Below, piece by piece: positions 19,521 through 28,500 of a stretch of DNA of 64,000 nt. The stretch is taken from NCBI GenBank assembly GCA_014376805.1, contig JACMQU010000003.1:82432-146431 (forward strand), written 5' to 3'. How positions within the stretch are numbered: position 1 is the stretch's first letter; each line of letters begins with the position of its first letter. Under the pieces are notes generated by a model. The model had not been told where the DNA came from, ran no database searches, and was given only the letters and a program-made list of their open reading frames with translations. Position numbers and translations under genes: made by a program. This stretch comes from Bacteroidia bacterium (GTDB lineage Bacteria; Bacteroidota; Bacteroidia; UKL13-3).

Positions 19521-19727
19521 TCAATGCTTTTTAACTTGCAGCGTAAATTCCATTCCCAAAACTTCAGCCAATTTGTTCAATACCTCCAATGATGGATTGC
19601 CTTGTCCACGCTCTAATTTATACAAAGTATTGGTGCTCACATTTCCTAATTCAGCTAAATGAGGTTGAGTGATGCTTAGCTCTTTTCTTCTTTTTCTGAT
19701 AGCTTCGCCAATCTAGCTGACTAACAT
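19521..19727 (-). pseudogene. hipB: HipB-like XRE-family antitoxin with early amber codon
   Basis: From ATG 19725-19727 the frame reads M-L-V-S-stop, then a perfect XRE helix-turn-helix: IGEAIRKRRKELSITQPHLA, NVSTNTLYKLERGQGNPSLE and VLNKLAEVLGMEF. The interrupting codon is TAG at 19713-19715, probably from CAG or GAG. Unless translation begins at the following ATT there is no antitoxin. At 69 codons it is the usual HipB length. It is the first gene of a hipB-hipS-hipT operon, and palindromes lie just upstream. Confidence 0.8.
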
Positions 19728-19735
19728 TATAATGT
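19724..19735. promoter_or_regulatory. Palindrome over the hipB start codon
   Basis: ACATTATAATGT is a perfect 12-base palindrome that contains the hipB ATG. It may be a secondary repressor site or a promoter-overlapping operator; this is inference from position. Confidence 0.35.
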
Positions 19736-19779
19736 GATTTTTGATGAGTAAGTATGTTGTAGGGTTGAAATATGCAAGA

Positions 19780-19801
19780 AAATCACCCTATAGGGTGATT
19801 T
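19780..19801. promoter_or_regulatory. Perfect 22-base palindrome upstream of hipB: candidate HipB operator
   Basis: AAATCACCCTA is followed immediately by its exact reverse complement. It lies 53 bases upstream of the hipB start. HipB dimers repress their own operons by binding palindromes, so this is a good operator candidate. It shows no decay although all three hip genes are damaged. A hairpin of this kind could also act as a terminator for the doc remnant, but no T-run follows. Confidence 0.5.
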
Positions 19802-19856
19802 CTGGAACTAACTTGCTAAAAACAACACAATATTTCCCGGATATTCGGCCAGCCTT

Positions 19857-19916
19857 AGAACGAGTCGTTTGATCGAAATCATATGCTGCTTTTCTATAGC
19901 CGGTCTGACTCGTTCT
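19857..19916. repeat. Inverted repeat at the doc 3' end
   Basis: AGAACGAGTC (19857-19866) and GACTCGTTCT (19907-19916) are perfect 10-base inverted copies separated by 40 bases. The right arm lies in the last codons of the doc remnant. It could be an old insertion boundary or a hairpin between the two toxin-antitoxin loci. Confidence 0.4.
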
Positions 19917-20286
19917 GATTAAGTCGTACTTGTATCCAATTCTTTATGTTGTCAAACCTCATGTTCCCTGTAATTGCCTCAATAACCATTTTGTACTTTT
20001 CATCTTGTTCTGCAGTAATATCCAAACCCTTATTAAAGAGAATAAGTTTCATTAAAACATAGCCTGTTCTTTTATTGCCGTCTACAAACGGATGATTAAC
20101 CAGAATGCTTTAAAGAATTGCAGCGGCCTTTTCCCAAGGAGTAGGATAGAGGTGTTTATCATCAAACGTTGCAAAGGGCCTATTAATAGCAGATTCAAGC
20201 ACCCCAATGTTACGTGTACCTTTGCTGCCTCCAAACTTATCTATTAAAATGTTGTGAATAATAAGGACTTCATTTAATTCAATTAT
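19894..20286 (-). pseudogene. doc: Doc/Fic-type toxin, broken
   Basis: A full Doc protein of about 130 codons is readable: LNEVLIIHNILIDKFGG, GVLESAINRPFATF, then the Fic motif HPFVDGNKRTGY and GLDITAEQDE. An in-frame TAA at 20110-20112 (codon 59) cuts the protein before the Fic motif. There is also no ATG: the codon at the expected start, overlapping the antitoxin stop, is ATA (20284-20286), and a stop lies just upstream in frame. Doc toxins modify EF-Tu. The upstream antitoxin frame is intact. Confidence 0.85.
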
Positions 20287-20477
20287 TTAGCAAGTCGTTT
20301 AAGTAATTCTTTGTCTTCTGAAAGTATTCGACGCAGGTTATTAGCAAGTTTAACTTTTTCTGCAGGCTGATCCTGAAGTTCCTTCAAAAAGTCGAGCACA
20401 TCCTGTAAAATGTTGTCAGGAACATTATCAAGAACTTTTTGGATTTCAGTTTTTATTTGAGTCTTGGTCATAATCAA
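20283..20477 (-). CDS. Small antitoxin-like protein paired with the broken Doc
   Basis: A 64-residue protein with one long amphipathic helical region (VDFLKEL-like core LQDVLDFLKELQDQ) and a basic-acidic C-terminus (LRRILSEDKELLKRLAK). This resembles the DUF2281-like antitoxins that precede Doc genes in Bacteroidota. It lies directly upstream of the doc remnant, its stop overlapping the old doc start region. The frame is intact, as would be expected if the toxin died first. Binding to DNA or toxin is inferred from position. Confidence 0.6.
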   Translation of the reverse strand: MIMTKTQIKTEIQKVLDNVPDNILQDVLDFLKELQDQPAEKVKLANNLRRILSEDKELLKRLAK

Positions 20478-20542
20478 ATATAATAAACTTTTCTAGGATG
20501 CGATATCAAATAAAATTACCTGCAATCTAACCAGCCGGCACC

Positions 20543-20580
20543 AAAAAAAAAGCCCGGCCAATTGGCCGGGCTTTTTTTTT
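20543..20580. terminator. Strong bidirectional terminator after rpsA
   Basis: A perfect GC-rich palindrome (AGCCCGGCCAA and its complement) is flanked by nine A on the left and nine or more T on the right. It would end both rpsA transcription from the right and any rightward transcript. The rpsA stop lies at its edge. Confidence 0.9.
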
Positions 20581-22378
20581 ATTTCCCTTCAAGTTTCGCT
20601 TTCAATTCAGCTAAGCCTCCAACGTCGGCGAATGTTGATTTTTCATTCGATTCATTTGATTTCTTTACTGCCTTTACAACTTTCTCTTTTTCTACTTCTG
20701 TCTTCTTCACTTCTTCAACTTTTTTCGATTCTACTTCTTCTTTCCAAACCGAAGTATGCGATAATACAATTCTACGGTTCTCTTTGTTGAATTCAGTTAC
20801 TTTAAACATCAGCACTTCATCTTCTTTGGCTGTTTTCTTGTCTTCCTTCTGCAATTGTTTTAGAGGAGCATATCCTTCAACACCATAAGGCAAAGCAATA
20901 GTTGCACTCTTATCTTCTATTTTCAAAATGGTTCCTTCATGTTCTGAACCAACCGAGAATAAAGATTCGAATGCTTCCCAAGGATTTTCATCCAGTTGTT
21001 TATGACCAAGACTCAAGCGGCGGTTTTCAAGATCAACCTCTAATACCAATACTTCAAGTTCCTGGTTAACTTTTACAAACTCATTCGGATGTTTAATTTT
21101 CTTTGTCCAGCTAAGATCCGATACGTGAACCAGTCCGTCAACACCTTCTTCAAGTTCTACAAATAAACCGTAGTTAGTCATGTTGCGTACCACGCCTTTG
21201 TGGCGTGAACCAACAGGATATCTCTCCTGGATATTAACCCAAGGATCGGCTTTTAATTGTTTTACGCCTAAAGACATTTTGCGTTCTTCTTTCTCTAAAG
21301 TTAGAATAACCGCTTCCATTTCATCACCCATTTTCAGGAAATCCTGAGGGCTGCGTAAATGCTGGCTCCAGCTCATTTCACTCACGTGAATAAGGCCTTC
21401 AACACCCGGAGCAATCTCAAGGAATGCACCGTAATCAGCTATATTTACAATCTTACCTTTTACTTTGGCGCCAACAGTTAAGTTTTCTGCCAGGCTATCC
21501 CAAGGGTGTGCACCCAATTGTTTCAAGCCTAATGAAATGCGTTTCTTCTCATCATCAAAATCAAGCACAACCACATTAATCTTCTGATCCATGTGTAATA
21601 CTTCTTCCGGATGATTGATACGACCCCATGAAATATCGGTAATATGTAACAAACCATCAACACCACCTAAATCAATGAACACACCAAATGATGTCATGTT
21701 CTTAACAGTACCTTCCAGTACTTGTCCTTTTTCTAATTTAGATAAGATGTCAGATTTTTGTTTTTCAATATCTTCTTCAATCAACACTTTATGTGATATA
21801 ACCACATTTTTAAATGCATGATTTACTTTAACCACTTTAAAAGGCATGGTCTGTCCCACATAAACATCGTAATCTTTAATAGGTTTGGTGTCGATTTGCG
21901 AACCGGGTAAGAAAGTATCAATACCCATTACATCCACAACTAAACCCCCTTTGGTACGCGATTTTACGTAACCATTAACAACGATATCATTTTCGTTTGC
22001 CGCAAGAATATTTTCCCAGGCGCGTTCGCTTACCGCTTTTTTGCGCGATAAAATCAACTGGCCCATTGGATCTTCTTTGGTTTCAAGCAATACCTCTACA
22101 GAATCGCCAACTTTAAGATCGGGCATATCGCGAAATTCTGTGCGGGCAATTAATCCATCAGATTTAAAGCCGATGTTTAATACTACTTCTTTTTCTGTAA
22201 AACCTACAACAGTACCTTTTACAATTTCTCTTTCTGTAAAAGCACTCAGCGTGTTTTCATACAGGTGGGTTAACGTTTGGTGTTCCTCTTGCGAGTAGCC
22301 GCCAAATCCGGCTTTGTCCATACTCCAGTCGAAATCTGTTTCGGGAGTTGGTGTGGTTAAATTAGTGTTTTGTGACAA
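20579..22378 (-). CDS. rpsA: 30S ribosomal protein S1
   Basis: A 599-residue protein with six S1 OB-fold repeats. Each has the usual form, for example GTVKNMTSFGVFIDLGGVDG, GKIVNIADYGAFLEIAPGVEG and GVVRNMTNYGLFVELEEGVDG, starting near residues 55, 130, 215, 300, 387 and 473. A lysine/glutamate-rich tail follows. S1 recruits mRNA to the ribosome. The start is TTG (22376-22378): the first ATG in frame would remove the FDWS leader common in the phylum. A strong AAGGAG lies about 10 bases before it, unusual in Bacteroidota. A consensus promoter lies further upstream. Confidence 0.96.
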   Translation of the reverse strand: MSQNTNLTTPTPETDFDWSMDKAGFGGYSQEEHQTLTHLYENTLSAFTEREIVKGTVVGFTEKEVVLNIGFKSDGLIARTEFRDMPDLKVGDSVEVLLETKEDPMGQLILSRKKAVSERAWENILAANENDIVVNGYVKSRTKGGLVVDVMGIDTFLPGSQIDTKPIKDYDVYVGQTMPFKVVKVNHAFKNVVISHKVLIEEDIEKQKSDILSKLEKGQVLEGTVKNMTSFGVFIDLGGVDGLLHITDISWGRINHPEEVLHMDQKINVVVLDFDDEKKRISLGLKQLGAHPWDSLAENLTVGAKVKGKIVNIADYGAFLEIAPGVEGLIHVSEMSWSQHLRSPQDFLKMGDEMEAVILTLEKEERKMSLGVKQLKADPWVNIQERYPVGSRHKGVVRNMTNYGLFVELEEGVDGLVHVSDLSWTKKIKHPNEFVKVNQELEVLVLEVDLENRRLSLGHKQLDENPWEAFESLFSVGSEHEGTILKIEDKSATIALPYGVEGYAPLKQLQKEDKKTAKEDEVLMFKVTEFNKENRRIVLSHTSVWKEEVESKKVEEVKKTEVEKEKVVKAVKKSNESNEKSTFADVGGLAELKAKLEGK

Positions 22379-22411
22379 TTAAAAAGTTCTCCTTTCGCTT
22401 AAAAAAGCCTG

Positions 22412-22442
22412 CAAATATAGCTGTTTTATACAAAACGACAAA
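22412..22442 (-). promoter_or_regulatory. rpsA promoter (-33 and -7 boxes)
   Basis: On the minus strand TTTG (22439-22442) and TATATTTG (22412-22419) are separated by exactly 19 bases, matching the Bacteroidetes TTTG-19-TAnnTTTG promoter. The Shine-Dalgarno-like AAGGAG follows at about 22389-22394 before the TTG start. Confidence 0.75.
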
Positions 22443-22669
22443 CAAATTATCCATTTAAAAATTAGAAACCTTGCAATAAAATAATAAATATCTAAAAATT
22501 TTGCAAATTAAAATCTGAATAATATTCTTTTATCAGAATTGTGATTAATGGTTTATTTAAATGCCCCTTTTACATTTTAAAAACCTACCGTTTACGAATT
22601 GATGGTGGAATAATTTGCAATTGATAAAATTTATCAATAACCTTGTATAACAAATTGAAGGTGAGAATT

Positions 22670-23509
22670 ATGAAAATAAAGCAGTTACTTTTTCTATTTA
22701 TAAATTTATTATTAACTTGCTTTATATGTTATTCACAAAATAAACCTAATACAAATTTACCAGTATCACCTGCCAAAGTTCCGGCACCGGCAGCTCCGGC
22801 TAAAGCACCTGCTGCAGTAGTAAAACCTTTACCTGTTGCTCCCCCTTTAAAAGCTAGCCCACAAATGAGTGTAGTACAGCCCTTAAAGCCGGTCAAAGAA
22901 CCTTTAGGCCCTGGTATAGGGATGGGATTAAAATTTTCTACAAACGGATTAGGAATTGAATTTTCAAAGTCTCTTACTTCTCAGCGTAAAGTTGTAATGC
23001 GCGGTTTCGCCACTTATCTTCCTTATCAGTTAAGTAATTTTCCATTTAAGTTTAACAGAAGTGTTGTTTTAAATATTAATATGAATGTTAAATTAGGTGC
23101 AATAGGCTTATTATTTGATGTTCATCCGTTTAATAATTCTTTTAAATTAACTGTGGGTGCAGCTTATATGTTGTTAAATGCTAAAAGTACTGCCATGTTA
23201 AAAGATTCTATAAAACAAAATGATATAACATTATCACCGGAAGAAGTAGGAGTAATTAATGCCGAAATTAGTGGATCACCCATAGCACCTTATGCAGGCA
23301 TAGGTATTGGACGTGCAATACCCCGCAAACGTATTGGTTTTTCTGTGGAGATTGGCACTTATTACATGGGAAGTCCAAAAGTTTCTTTTGTATGTAATGG
23401 TTTACTTGAACCCACTTCTAACCAGCAAAAAGTACTGGAAGAAAATTTAAAGACAAACAAATGGTTGCCTCAGATAATGTTTAATTTAAATTTCAGATTA
23501 ACTAAATAA
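22670..23509 (+). CDS. Secreted protein with Pro/Ala-rich linker and predicted outer-membrane barrel
   Basis: A 279-residue protein starting at ATG 22670 (a TTG at 22643 is rejected because it puts extra residues before the signal peptide). The signal peptide ends near TCFICYSQ. A low-complexity stretch of about 55 residues rich in P, A and K (AKVPAPAAPAKAPAA and similar) follows. The rest alternates short amphipathic strands, with PYAGIGIGRAIPRKRIGFSV as in outer-membrane barrels, and ends with an aromatic-poor strand LNFRLTK. The next gene starts 13 bases later and encodes a lipoprotein, so the two may form a surface complex. No known family is recognised. Confidence 0.6.
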   Translation: MKIKQLLFLFINLLLTCFICYSQNKPNTNLPVSPAKVPAPAAPAKAPAAVVKPLPVAPPLKASPQMSVVQPLKPVKEPLGPGIGMGLKFSTNGLGIEFSKSLTSQRKVVMRGFATYLPYQLSNFPFKFNRSVVLNINMNVKLGAIGLLFDVHPFNNSFKLTVGAAYMLLNAKSTAMLKDSIKQNDITLSPEEVGVINAEISGSPIAPYAGIGIGRAIPRKRIGFSVEIGTYYMGSPKVSFVCNGLLEPTSNQQKVLEENLKTNKWLPQIMFNLNFRLTK

Positions 23510-23522
23510 TGTAATTATTAAT

Positions 23523-25241
23523 ATGAATAAAAATCTAAGAACCCGTAGAATAGTAACAAGTGTGTTGTTATTGTTCACTACTGTATCATTGCTTTATAGC
23601 TGTAAAAATCCTATTGAAGGATTTGCACTTACCTTAAAAGCAGATTACACTACTGCTCCTAACACGTTTAGAATATTGGATGCTAAAACTAATGCACCAG
23701 CATCAGTTCCGGCTTTTACAGAAGTAAAGATTACGGGAAAAGATGCCGGACTTGTTTTTGAACCAAGTGGCAGTAAGATTATTAAAATGGTTGATGGTGC
23801 TATTCAACTGGCCTTTAGAAAAGGTGTTAAGCCCACCAAAACAAATCCTTTATTGTTTAACATTGTTATAGAAGTTGAAGGCTATCTGCCATTAATCTAT
23901 CCTGTAGAAATATGTTCAGTTAAGCCTTTGTCGCAAAATATTTCATTGGTAAACATGGCGTCACTTCCGCTGGGAACGAGCCTTGTTAAAAGTACAGTTA
24001 CCACAGATAATGGTGGTAAAATGGCGGCAGAGATTTCAATTAAAAATAATATAATTTCCGGAAAGAATGAATCATCAACGGTAACAATTCCAATGGGTAC
24101 CCAAATGCAGGAAGCCAATGGAGTACCCATTACAGGGAATATTGAAGCATCAGTTATTCACTTTACCGGAAATTCCACTGCCGCATTAAATTCATTCCCC
24201 GGTGGCTTATTTAGTAATAAGGTAAAAACAAAAGAGGGCATTACATTACCTGCAGGAAGTTTTAATCCGGTTAGCTGGATAGTAATGGATATGACAGCAG
24301 GGAATAAAGTTGTTAAAAAATTTAGTAAACCTGTAAGTGCTACAATGGAATTAAGTGCTTCCTTAATTAACCCGGTAACAAAGGTTGTATATAAAGAAGG
24401 TGATGGATTAACCATTTGGAGCAGAAGTAATGGAGAAGAATTCTGGATAAAAGAAAGTGTAGCAACAGTTGCCAAAAATAATTTGAGTGGAAAACTTGAA
24501 GTAACTATGCAAATGACTCATTTATCGGCATGGGCAGCAGCAAATTTTAATCAAACCTGCGAGCAGGATGTTAAAATTACTATTACCAATAATGATAATT
24601 TTATAACCAGATCTAATATCGCTGTTTCAAAAAATATTGATGGCTCAAATTATGTACAGATTGGCGAATTTTCTGCCGAATTAATGCCCGGTAGTAATAT
24701 TATTAATCTAAAAGATTATTTCAATGATTACAGCTTTACTGCAAATGATTTATTTAAAGCTGTAGTTACCTTTGATGGAGCCACTCCACTTTTTATAGGT
24801 CCAACATTTTTCTGCGGTGCAACTATACCTGTTACTCTTCCAACTACAGATAGAAACACCATTGATTATAAATTATCAATCAAATGCAATCAAAACTTTA
24901 TATTGTTACCTGATAACTATAAAGTGTATTATATTAAAGAGGCGGATTATCAAAATACTATAATCAATGAACCGGTAGCTCATAAAGTAAATCCTTATGA
25001 TCTTAATCCATCAGGCCAGTCTTATTACAAACAAGTTTTTGCTAAATCAGTAACCGGAAATGCCAATTTTTCAATGATAAGTTTATTAAAGTCATCATTG
25101 GTAGCAGAAGCTGAATACAGATGTATCATCTATTATCAAAACCAGCGATATGATAAAAAATTCATGGCTCCTTTAAAGTCAGTTTTAGATGCGGGTCAAA
25201 CACAAGACCTTGAAGTTACCATTGAAAATTGCCCTTTATAA
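23523..25241 (+). CDS. Large predicted lipoprotein of unknown function
   Basis: A 572-residue protein whose signal ends in SLLYSC, a lipobox with the lipidated cysteine at about residue 27. The mature part is rich in short beta-strand stretches. It includes ASVPAFTEVKITGKDAG, a central VTIPMGTQMQEANG and a C-terminal region with several cysteines (TCEQDVKITITNND). It follows the barrel-like gene by 13 bases and is closed by a terminator. I do not recognise the family. The carboxypeptidase-regulatory-like or Ig-like folds common in Bacteroidota lipoproteins are possible. Confidence 0.6.
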   Translation: MNKNLRTRRIVTSVLLLFTTVSLLYSCKNPIEGFALTLKADYTTAPNTFRILDAKTNAPASVPAFTEVKITGKDAGLVFEPSGSKIIKMVDGAIQLAFRKGVKPTKTNPLLFNIVIEVEGYLPLIYPVEICSVKPLSQNISLVNMASLPLGTSLVKSTVTTDNGGKMAAEISIKNNIISGKNESSTVTIPMGTQMQEANGVPITGNIEASVIHFTGNSTAALNSFPGGLFSNKVKTKEGITLPAGSFNPVSWIVMDMTAGNKVVKKFSKPVSATMELSASLINPVTKVVYKEGDGLTIWSRSNGEEFWIKESVATVAKNNLSGKLEVTMQMTHLSAWAAANFNQTCEQDVKITITNNDNFITRSNIAVSKNIDGSNYVQIGEFSAELMPGSNIINLKDYFNDYSFTANDLFKAVVTFDGATPLFIGPTFFCGATIPVTLPTTDRNTIDYKLSIKCNQNFILLPDNYKVYYIKEADYQNTIINEPVAHKVNPYDLNPSGQSYYKQVFAKSVTGNANFSMISLLKSSLVAEAEYRCIIYYQNQRYDKKFMAPLKSVLDAGQTQDLEVTIENCPL

Positions 25242-25261
25242 TTTATTGATTTTTTAAAAAA

Positions 25262-25291
25262 AAAGTGTTCATCAATGAGCACTTTTTTTTT
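25262..25291 (+). terminator. Terminator after the lipoprotein gene
   Basis: AGTGTTCA and TGAGCACT form an 8-bp stem (one G-T pair) around TCAA, preceded by an A-run and followed by nine T. It can serve both this gene and the convergent small gene at 25318. Confidence 0.8.
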
Positions 25292-25317
25292 GTTTTAACA
25301 GGTTATAAATTTCTCCA

Positions 25318-25527
25318 TTACTCTTTTTTTGAAATTGATTTTCTATAGATAGAAACTTTTATTCCATACATTAAAGAAGCCGTTATTAGTAGAAGTGTAC
25401 CATTATCCAAAGGCGCATCCAGCGGCAGATCATTAGACTCATCATCAAAGCCAGGCTGGGTTTGAGCAGTGTAAGGAATACAACTTAAAAAAAGAAACAG
25501 GTATAGCCAGCAGATATATTTTTTCAT
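25318..25527 (-). CDS. Small secreted protein with PID-CTERM-like sorting tail
   Basis: A 69-residue protein. The signal peptide is MKKYICWLYLFLFLSC followed by a short acidic middle (FDDESNDLPLDAP). The C-terminus has PLDNGTLLLITASLMYGIKV and a basic end. This tripartite form (P-[IL]-D motif, hydrophobic helix, basic tail) resembles the PID-CTERM proteins of Bacteroidota. It lies 64 bases after the giant T9SS protein on the same strand. The cysteine at the end of the signal could also make it a lipoprotein. Confidence 0.55.
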   Translation of the reverse strand: MKKYICWLYLFLFLSCIPYTAQTQPGFDDESNDLPLDAPLDNGTLLLITASLMYGIKVSIYRKSISKKE

Positions 25528-25591
25528 AATCTTAAACTTAAACTCAGCTAAGTTAATTTGTACTAATTTTAGGATGATTTTGAAATAGAAA

Positions 25592-28500
25592 TTACAATTT
25601 TATTAATTTGCATATTTGCACATTTCCTAAAGTATCATATAGTTTTAATATATATATACCCGAACCAAGATCATGTGTATTAACAAATACTTTTTGTTGA
25701 ACAATCTTACCATTACAAATTTCCTTACCAACATAATCAGTTAACTGGTAAGCAACATTATTAAAATCGGGGTAAAGTTCGATATGGAATTGTTCCTCAA
25801 ATGGATTTGGATACACTGCTCCTATGTTGCTTTTATTACTTAGGTCTTCCTTTATATTCAATGTTTTTTCATTAAAGAGTAATTCAAATCTGTTTTCACC
25901 TTGAGATAAACTATCTTCATTTACATCAAATGAATAATAGCCTAATTTATTAAGTTTTGTTGTTGTATTCAGAAAGTGGTCTTTTAAATAAATTATTGCG
26001 TTTTCAAAACTTTCTATTTCATCAAATTGTAATTTGTAGGAACCTTTTACAGTGCTTATTCCAAGTTTAATTTTGTAAGTTTTTAGCTGATCAAAACTAT
26101 TTAAATAATTAACGGAAATTTTTTGCCCCGGTGCGGGTATAGAATAAATATTGATATTTTTATTCATCAGTTTTATCACCTCTTCATCGCTATTAAACGT
26201 GTCTTTTTTATTGGCTAAAAATCTAATTACACATTCATCATTATTATATGGGTCATAGATTAATTTTACACTTAAGAAATATTTCTTTCCATCCTTAAAA
26301 AGATTGGATGGATTACTATTAACTTTTACATACTCGGTACAGGACAGGGAAGGAGAAGCACCATTTGCCCTAACAAAAAAGGCTTGACCAGATGCAATTA
26401 TTCCATGCACGCCATTGGTTTGAGTCAGGCCATCCCAGTTTCCATAAGATCCATTGATTGGGTTCCAAATCCAGATAACCTGCTTTATATTTGATTTTGT
26501 CCAGCCTGTTAGGGCATTCCAGTCGATTGCTGAAGGATAAGGATTAGCCACCAGGTTCCACCCATCATCTAAATTGGTTGCGCTCGTACCTGCCACATTT
26601 ATACATCCGTTAGAACAATTAACAGTAAATATCTGTGTTCCTGTTTTAATAAATCCAGATGCCCCCAGACATACGCTTTCAGGTAATGGCTTTGTTCCAT
26701 CAATACAAGTAATGCCTTGCGAAACGGGACCTCTGTAAAATAGTCTGTAACCGGTTCCTGAAGTAAGAGACTCACTGCAATTGGTGATACCTTCCCATCT
26801 TGTGCCGGAAGCAGTATTATTTTTTGACTCATTATAAGTAAAAACAGAGGTGTCATTTGCAAGAGTATAATGAAAGCCGTTTGAGTTATAATTAGTTGCT
26901 CCCGGTGATCCTGTTCCCGTTCCAGGGCCTGTTATCCACATGTCATCCCGGTAATCCGTTAAGGTTACCCCTGATATAAACGGGAATGCCAGAAACCGGT
27001 TTCTGCGCGTATTGGCATTAATATATCGTTCAGTATTTATATTGCCTGTTATGTTTGAACCAAATGTATTAGCAATGGAAGCAGATGCAGTATTATTTGA
27101 TTTTAAGGTAAGGTTACCGGATGTAAATAAATTTGATAATCCTGCCGAACCAAAATTAAGCACTCCGCCTGGCTTAATATTTAGTGTTGATCCAATTGTT
27201 GCAGTTGCAGGGTTATTATTACTTCCTATAGTTAGCGATCCTATTGTTTGATGAATAGAGTCAAAGTATAAAGTATTGTCTCCAATACCAGTAGAAATAG
27301 CAGGTACACCTTTTACCATAATTGCAGAATATGTATACACAGCTAAAGTACCCGCTCCTGTTATAAACATAAAAGACAATGGAAATGAATCGAGCGTTAA
27401 TATGATGTTGGCTGCAATATTTAGTGTTCCCGCAATATTTAATATACGATTGGCAGTTACAGAAGCATTAATTGTAATGTTATAAGGTACACCAAATATT
27501 GGTTGTTGTGTGGCAGTTGGAAATGGTGAAACAGAGGCACCGTTAAAAATGTAACTGGCACTATCATTAAATGTTCTGTTTAAATAATTGCTTCCAATGC
27601 CCGTTTGAATACCTGCAGAATTTGAGGTGATAAGTGTTGCTTTGCTGTTTAGAATAAAATTTGCAAATGTATTAGTGGTATTATTGTTAATTCCTCCATT
27701 AAACGTAAAAATGCCAAGGTCTAAAGTTCCGTTTACGGTTAAGGTGCCCTGGTAACTTAAATTTATAGTTGTCTCCCTTCTTAATAACAAATTAGATAGT
27801 AAGCGAACAGCTGTGCCATAATGGATTTGAAGGTTTGTATAATTTAATGAGTTTGTTGTAAATAACGATATGGTTTGTGGAGTAAGATTACTCTTATAGC
27901 CTTTAAAATTTAACATACCATTGCCAACATTGGCAGTTGTTGTAGTGCCAAATAAAGTTGTTTGAATGAGGTTACCTTTCAGGTTTATTTCTCCGGCTCC
28001 GGTGGCACCTGTTGAGGCAAAATCTATGGTTCCTCCATTTATAAGCAAGTCACCTCCAATTGTTAAAATCTTTTTTGTTGAAAGTGTAATAGCAAGTACA
28101 CCGGAAGTAACGGTTACATTATTGCTCACTGTTATTGAATCTGATAAGGTTGCTCTATTAGTTCCGGTATAAGTGAGGTTATAATAATTTACTCCTTCAA
28201 TGGTTAGTAACGCCGGAATTGTTTGTGCCGAAGTGCCGCAAAAATTTAAGGTGGAGGTACCTAACGTATAATAATTTGAACCTGGTAAAAAAATACCCTG
28301 AATACCAATAATTCCATTGGCAAGCAATCTTGTGTTATTTGTAGAGTTTAAATGATAATAGGAAAATGCAGGAATTATTTGCCCGTCGGATCCATTAAAC
28401 TGAAGTGTACCATTATTTGCAGAAGTAAAACTTCCAGGATCAAAAGTGCCTGATACGCGAATAATTCCGTTAGGAAATATGCGCACCCCACCGCCACTTA

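Noticed and set aside
24158..24475. 105-codon antisense ORF in the lipoprotein gene
   Set aside because: The sense strand has a full lipoprotein with a lipobox; the antisense frame is a shadow.
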